A DNA stretch of 7,325 nucleotides, taken from NCBI GenBank assembly GCA_016201685.1, contig JACQCJ010000079.1:1-7325 (forward strand), given 5' to 3'. This stretch comes from Candidatus Peregrinibacteria bacterium (GTDB lineage Bacteria > Patescibacteriota > Gracilibacteria > Peribacterales > Peribacteraceae). The number at the start of each line of letters is the position of its first letter. Within the stretch, counting starts at the first letter, position 1. This document shows positions 5,364 through 7,325 of this stretch, piece by piece. Made by a program: the position numbers and the translations under genes. The notes beneath the pieces were generated by a model. The model saw only the letters and a program-made list of their open reading frames with translations, was not told where the DNA came from and searched no databases.

Positions 5364-6104
5364 TCATGGAAACATCTTTGCCATGTCCATCCCCTCCTTC
5401 ATCCATATCCGCGGAAGTTCCAAGAGATTGTTCTTGGACGTCGCGAAGCCGCTGTTGATCGTGACGGCAGTCATATATCCGAGTGACCCGACTCTTGCGC
5501 TGATCGAGTGCGTAAAGCCGCCGTCGGGGTACGCGAAATGGAGGACGGGCTTCCCGGTGATCTCCTCGATCGCGGCTTTGCTCTCAGCGAGTTCTTTGAT
5601 CTGTTGCTGCTTGCTGATGGTCCGCAGATCGTCGTGATGCACGGTATGGGCTTCGATCTGCATTCCTTCGTTCGCAAGAGCCTGCAGCTCCTTCTTATGC
5701 ATGAAGTCGGGATGAGGAATATGGCTTGTGATCATGTAGAACGCGGCGGTGAAGTGGAGCGACCGAAGTACGGGCACGGCCTCCTCGAGCTGGCTGCGGT
5801 AACCGTCATCGAAGGTGATGACCATGGGCTTTGCAAGCCCCGGTTCATCCCCATGGAGGAGCTTCACCATCGCATCGAGCGTGACGGTGTAGTAGCCGTG
5901 ATCGGCGAGCCAGTGCATCTGTGCTCTGAATGTCTGAGGCGAAACATTGGTCAGCTTGCTCATCGGTCCCGTTCCTTTGTACGCACGGATACGGTGGTAC
6001 ATGAGAATGGGGATTTTGACCGATGGCGTTGGCGCGGCAACAGCGACGCCTGTGCACAGAAACCAAAAACCAGTAACCAGTAACCAGTAACTCGTCGAGC
6101 GCAT
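5364..6104 (-). CDS. Secreted polysaccharide deacetylase (NodB/CE4 family)
   Basis: This 246-residue protein has a signal peptide: one Arg near the start, a hydrophobic core YWLLVTGFWFLCTGVAV (6-22), and a probable Ala-type cleavage site near residues 22-24. The mature CE4 domain shows ILMYHRI at 33-39, TFDDG at 97-101 (catalytic Asp99, metal ligand Asp100), HTVHH at 153-157 (metal ligands His153 and His157), and FAYPDG at 190-195. The SPQTFRAQMHWL segment (55-66) is typical of PgaB/YadE-like members. It should remove acetyl groups from N-acetylglucosamine-containing polymers outside the cytoplasm, perhaps peptidoglycan or exopolysaccharide; the substrate is not decided by sequence. ATG 6104 was chosen because it begins the signal peptide. 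The open frame upstream to 6305 is antisense to the SDR gene and gives no sensible N-terminus. The signal-peptide codons consist of a 7-bp tandem repeat. Confidence 0.93.
   Translation of the reverse strand: MRSTSYWLLVTGFWFLCTGVAVAAPTPSVKIPILMYHRIRAYKGTGPMSKLTNVSPQTFRAQMHWLADHGYYTVTLDAMVKLLHGDEPGLAKPMVITFDDGYRSQLEEAVPVLRSLHFTAAFYMITSHIPHPDFMHKKELQALANEGMQIEAHTVHHDDLRTISKQQQIKELAESKAAIEEITGKPVLHFAYPDGGFTHSISARVGSLGYMTAVTINSGFATSKNNLLELPRIWMKEGMDMAKMFP
6058..6092. repeat. 7-bp tandem repeat inside the deacetylase signal-peptide codons
   Basis: On the plus strand the units read GAAACCA, AAAACCA, GTAACCA, GTAACCA, GTAACTC, so AACCAGT occurs three times without interruption at 6068-6088. The unit GAAACCA also occurs in the 5211-5346 repeat, which links the two. 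On the coding strand three units (21 bp) spell YWLLVTG, hydrophobic whichever frame is read. A gain or loss of one unit would shift the reading frame. Confidence 0.85.
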
Positions 6105-6112
6105 GGTACGAT
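6104..6112 (+). promoter_or_regulatory. Putative extended -10 promoter of the SDR gene
   Basis: TGGTACGAT is an extended -10 element whose hexamer ends 11 bp before ATG 6124. It overlaps both the deacetylase start codon and that gene's -10 box on the other strand. No -35 is visible, as expected for an extended -10 type. Confidence 0.4.
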
Positions 6113-6116
6113 TATG
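6111..6116 (-). promoter_or_regulatory. Putative -10 box of the deacetylase gene
   Basis: CATAAT on the minus strand (5 of 6 bases of TATAAT) ends 6 bp before ATG 6104, so transcription would begin at about the start codon. The -35 region, inside the SDR coding sequence, shows only a weak match. Confidence 0.35.
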
Positions 6117-6123
6117 CTCTTCT

Positions 6124-6933
6124 ATGACAGCGAGCAAAACGATTTTGATCACCGGCACTTCCACCGGCATCGGCCACGCGGCTGCAGAACTCTTCGCAGC
6201 GAAAGGATGGAACGTGCTTGCAGGAAGCCGCCATCCCGAAGAGCTCCGCTTTGACCATCGAGCCATCCAACCATTCGCCGTGGATCCAAGTGATACCTCG
6301 TCCATCGATCAAGCTTTCGCCGATCCGCGCATGCGTGATCTCGATTGCGTCGTGAACAACGCGGGATTCGGATTGCTCCTGCCGTTTGAAGACACGCTTC
6401 CTGAAGAAATTGACCGGCTCTTCCAAACGAACGTCTTTGGATTGATGGAAGTGACGCGACGCGCCGCGAAGGTGATGCGCGAAAGAGGCGGAGGGACGAT
6501 CATCAACATTTCTTCAGTCATCGGGCGCATCGGCGCGCCATTCTACGCTGCGTACTGCTCGACCAAATTCGCCGTCGAAGGATTCAGCGAGGCAATCGCC
6601 CATGAGCTGCGGCCCTTCAACGTGCACGTGAAGATCGTGGAGCCGAGCGGCACGAAAACGGAATTCCACCACACCGCGTATGATGTCGATCGTTTCCCTG
6701 TCACGGATGTTTACCGTTCTCGCTACGAAGCTAAGAAAATTTCACATGCCCGGGGCGGGGGCGGTTATGACTCAGCGGAGAGCATTGCAGAAGTCATCTA
6801 TCGCGCTGCGACCGATAAATCCTGGCGACTGCGCTATCCCGCACCCGATGCAGCGAAAGTGGCGCTGGGGAGGAGGATTCTCGGAGACGAGGGATTGTGG
6901 AAGATGATGTGCAAGAGGATGGGGAGTGTGTGA
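6124..6933 (+). CDS. Classical short-chain dehydrogenase/reductase (SDR)
   Basis: This is a 269-residue single-domain Rossmann enzyme. The cofactor-binding TGTSTGIG lies at 10-17, with Ser and Arg at 35-36 after strand 2, suggesting NADP(H). NNAG is at 78-81 and the active-site Asn is 103 in QTNVFG. Catalytic Ser131 is in NISSVIG, and Tyr144 and Lys148 are in YCSTK. PSGTKTEF (175-182) follows strand 6. The set places it with classical SDRs of the 17-beta-hydroxysteroid-dehydrogenase-like group, which interconvert alcohols and ketones. The substrate cannot be deduced. The frame is also open from ATG 6103, but that codon lies at the predicted -10, so ATG 6124 is used. Only 19 bp separate its start from the divergent deacetylase start. 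REP-like hairpins follow its stop. Confidence 0.93.
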   Translation: MTASKTILITGTSTGIGHAAAELFAAKGWNVLAGSRHPEELRFDHRAIQPFAVDPSDTSSIDQAFADPRMRDLDCVVNNAGFGLLLPFEDTLPEEIDRLFQTNVFGLMEVTRRAAKVMRERGGGTIINISSVIGRIGAPFYAAYCSTKFAVEGFSEAIAHELRPFNVHVKIVEPSGTKTEFHHTAYDVDRFPVTDVYRSRYEAKKISHARGGGGYDSAESIAEVIYRAATDKSWRLRYPAPDAAKVALGRRILGDEGLWKMMCKRMGSV

Positions 6934-6954
6934 TGTAATCCAACAACCACCAGC

Positions 6955-6984
6955 TGTCATGGTGAGCGGAGTCGAACCATGACA
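6955..6984 (+). repeat. REP-like hairpin, copy 1
   Basis: TGTCATGGT (6955-6963) pairs perfectly with ACCATGACA (6976-6984) around the 12-nt loop GAGCGGAGTCGA. It lies 21 bp after the SDR stop. There is no T tract, so it resembles a repetitive extragenic palindrome more than an intrinsic terminator. Confidence 0.8.
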
Positions 6985-7010
6985 CTGAGGTGATACTTCC
7001 AGAAGGACCG

Positions 7011-7044
7011 CATGTCGCCCCTCGACTCCGCTCGGGGTGACATG
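7011..7044 (-). repeat. REP-like hairpin, copy 2 in inverted orientation
   Basis: CATGTCGCCCC (7011-7021) pairs with GGGGTGACATG (7034-7044), 11 bp with one G-T wobble. The 12-nt loop is the exact reverse complement of the loop of copy 1, 26 bp away. The stem bases differ but co-vary, so pairing is kept while sequence changed. The two copies form a head-to-head pair like the BIMEs of enterobacteria. Confidence 0.8.
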
Positions 7045-7057
7045 CTTTGGTTGATGT

Positions 7058-7200
7058 TTATTGAGCATTCTCCTGTTTCGCATTCTTGAATTTGCTGTGG
7101 GTATCGTTGTGGCACTGCGCAAGCTCCTGAATCTTCTTCCAATCACTGTTAATCAAGGCCTCACTGGTGGCCAGGGAAACCCGTCATAAAAAGTGTCCAT
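7058..7200 (-). pseudogene. Possible frameshifted small hypothetical gene
   Basis: On the minus strand, a frame ending in TAA at 7058-7060 encodes a protein-like segment (LINSDWKKIQELAQCHNDTH at residues 32 to 13 from the end, then a Lys/Asn/Gln-rich tail). It has no ATG, and a stop closes it at 7184-7186. An ATG at 7200 opens MDTFYDGFP in the neighbouring frame, which runs into a TGA. One extra base in the CCC run near 7172-7174 would join them into a 47-residue protein. This could be a broken gene, a sequencing error, or chance. No known family is recognised. The second REP-like hairpin lies directly downstream of its stop. Confidence 0.3.
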
Positions 7201-7247
7201 GATCGTGGGTCTAGGATGAGGACTTCTACCCTCTTCCTTTCTTCCCC

Positions 7248-7325
7248 ATGGCCACGTCCATCTTCAAGAACAATTTCCCCGGAGCGGAGAAACTCCAACA
7301 GGCAGTCGATACTGCCGACTACATC
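7248..7325 (+). CDS. N-terminal start of an unidentified gene, cut by the window edge
   Basis: ATG 7248 opens a frame that stays open for 26 codons to the end of the window (MATSIFKNNFPGAEKL at 1-16, then a helix-like polar stretch). No signal peptide is visible. The sequence is too short to assign to a family. The 47 bp before it are pyrimidine-rich, without a Shine-Dalgarno sequence. A CTACCCTC string at 7226-7233 repeats the one before recJ, but here it lies 15 bp from the ATG. With the SDR stop at 6933, the 314 bp between the two genes hold the REP-like pair and the possible small broken gene. Confidence 0.45.
   Translation, partial: MATSIFKNNFPGAEKLQQAVDTADYI

Noticed and set aside
6105..6305. 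N-terminal extension of the deacetylase upstream of ATG 6104
   Set aside because: It would place a soluble stretch before an evident signal peptide and is antisense to the SDR cofactor-binding region.

Overview
The window looks like a gene-dense stretch of a small bacterial genome with moderately high GC (by eye a little above half). Genes sit tightly packed on both strands. TGA acts as a stop (recJ, galU and the SDR gene end in it), so this is the standard bacterial code. Start codons mostly lack a Shine-Dalgarno sequence. Compact genes, several small orphan proteins and short heptamer-built repeats would fit a Patescibacteria/CPR lineage such as Peregrinibacteria or Peribacteria. That placement is inference from style, not from a marker gene.

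Layout, left to right: the C-terminal tail of a membrane protein (1-114, +); single-strand exonuclease RecJ (232-1935, +), followed after 4 bp by an NYN/PIN-like nuclease-fold protein (1940-2611, +); converging on these, a minus-strand pair of an Xre-type repressor (2913-3137) and an 84-residue helical protein (2634-2888); an Hsp20 small heat-shock protein (3366-3857, +); converging on it, a 95-residue orphan basic protein (3944-4231, -); galU, UTP-glucose-1-phosphate uridylyltransferase (4359-5189, +); converging on it, a secreted polysaccharide deacetylase (5364-6104, -); divergent from that, a short-chain dehydrogenase (6124-6933, +); a pair of inverted REP-like hairpins (6955-7044); a possible frameshifted small gene (7058-7200, -); and the start of an unidentified gene (7248 to the window end, +).

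Functional themes are DNA repair and nucleic-acid processing (recJ with NYN), stress response (hsp20 next to an Xre regulator) and envelope polysaccharide metabolism (galU supplying UDP-glucose, and an exported deacetylase). The SDR is a soluble oxidoreductase of unknown substrate.

The most interesting signals lie between the genes. (1) Extended -10 promoter elements (TGnTAnnnT) sit 6-11 bp in front of recJ, hsp20, xre and SDR, which predicts leaderless or nearly leaderless mRNAs. The deacetylase and SDR genes are divergent across only 19 bp, and their -10 boxes overlap there. (2) galU and the 95-aa gene have divergent 17-bp-spaced promoters whose -35 hexamers overlap by 5 bp. (3) Two convergent gene ends are filled by long imperfect hairpins made of 7-bp units. 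A related 7-bp tandem repeat is built into the signal-peptide codons of the deacetylase. No CRISPR array, tRNA, rRNA, transposase or clear rho-independent terminator with a T tract was seen.
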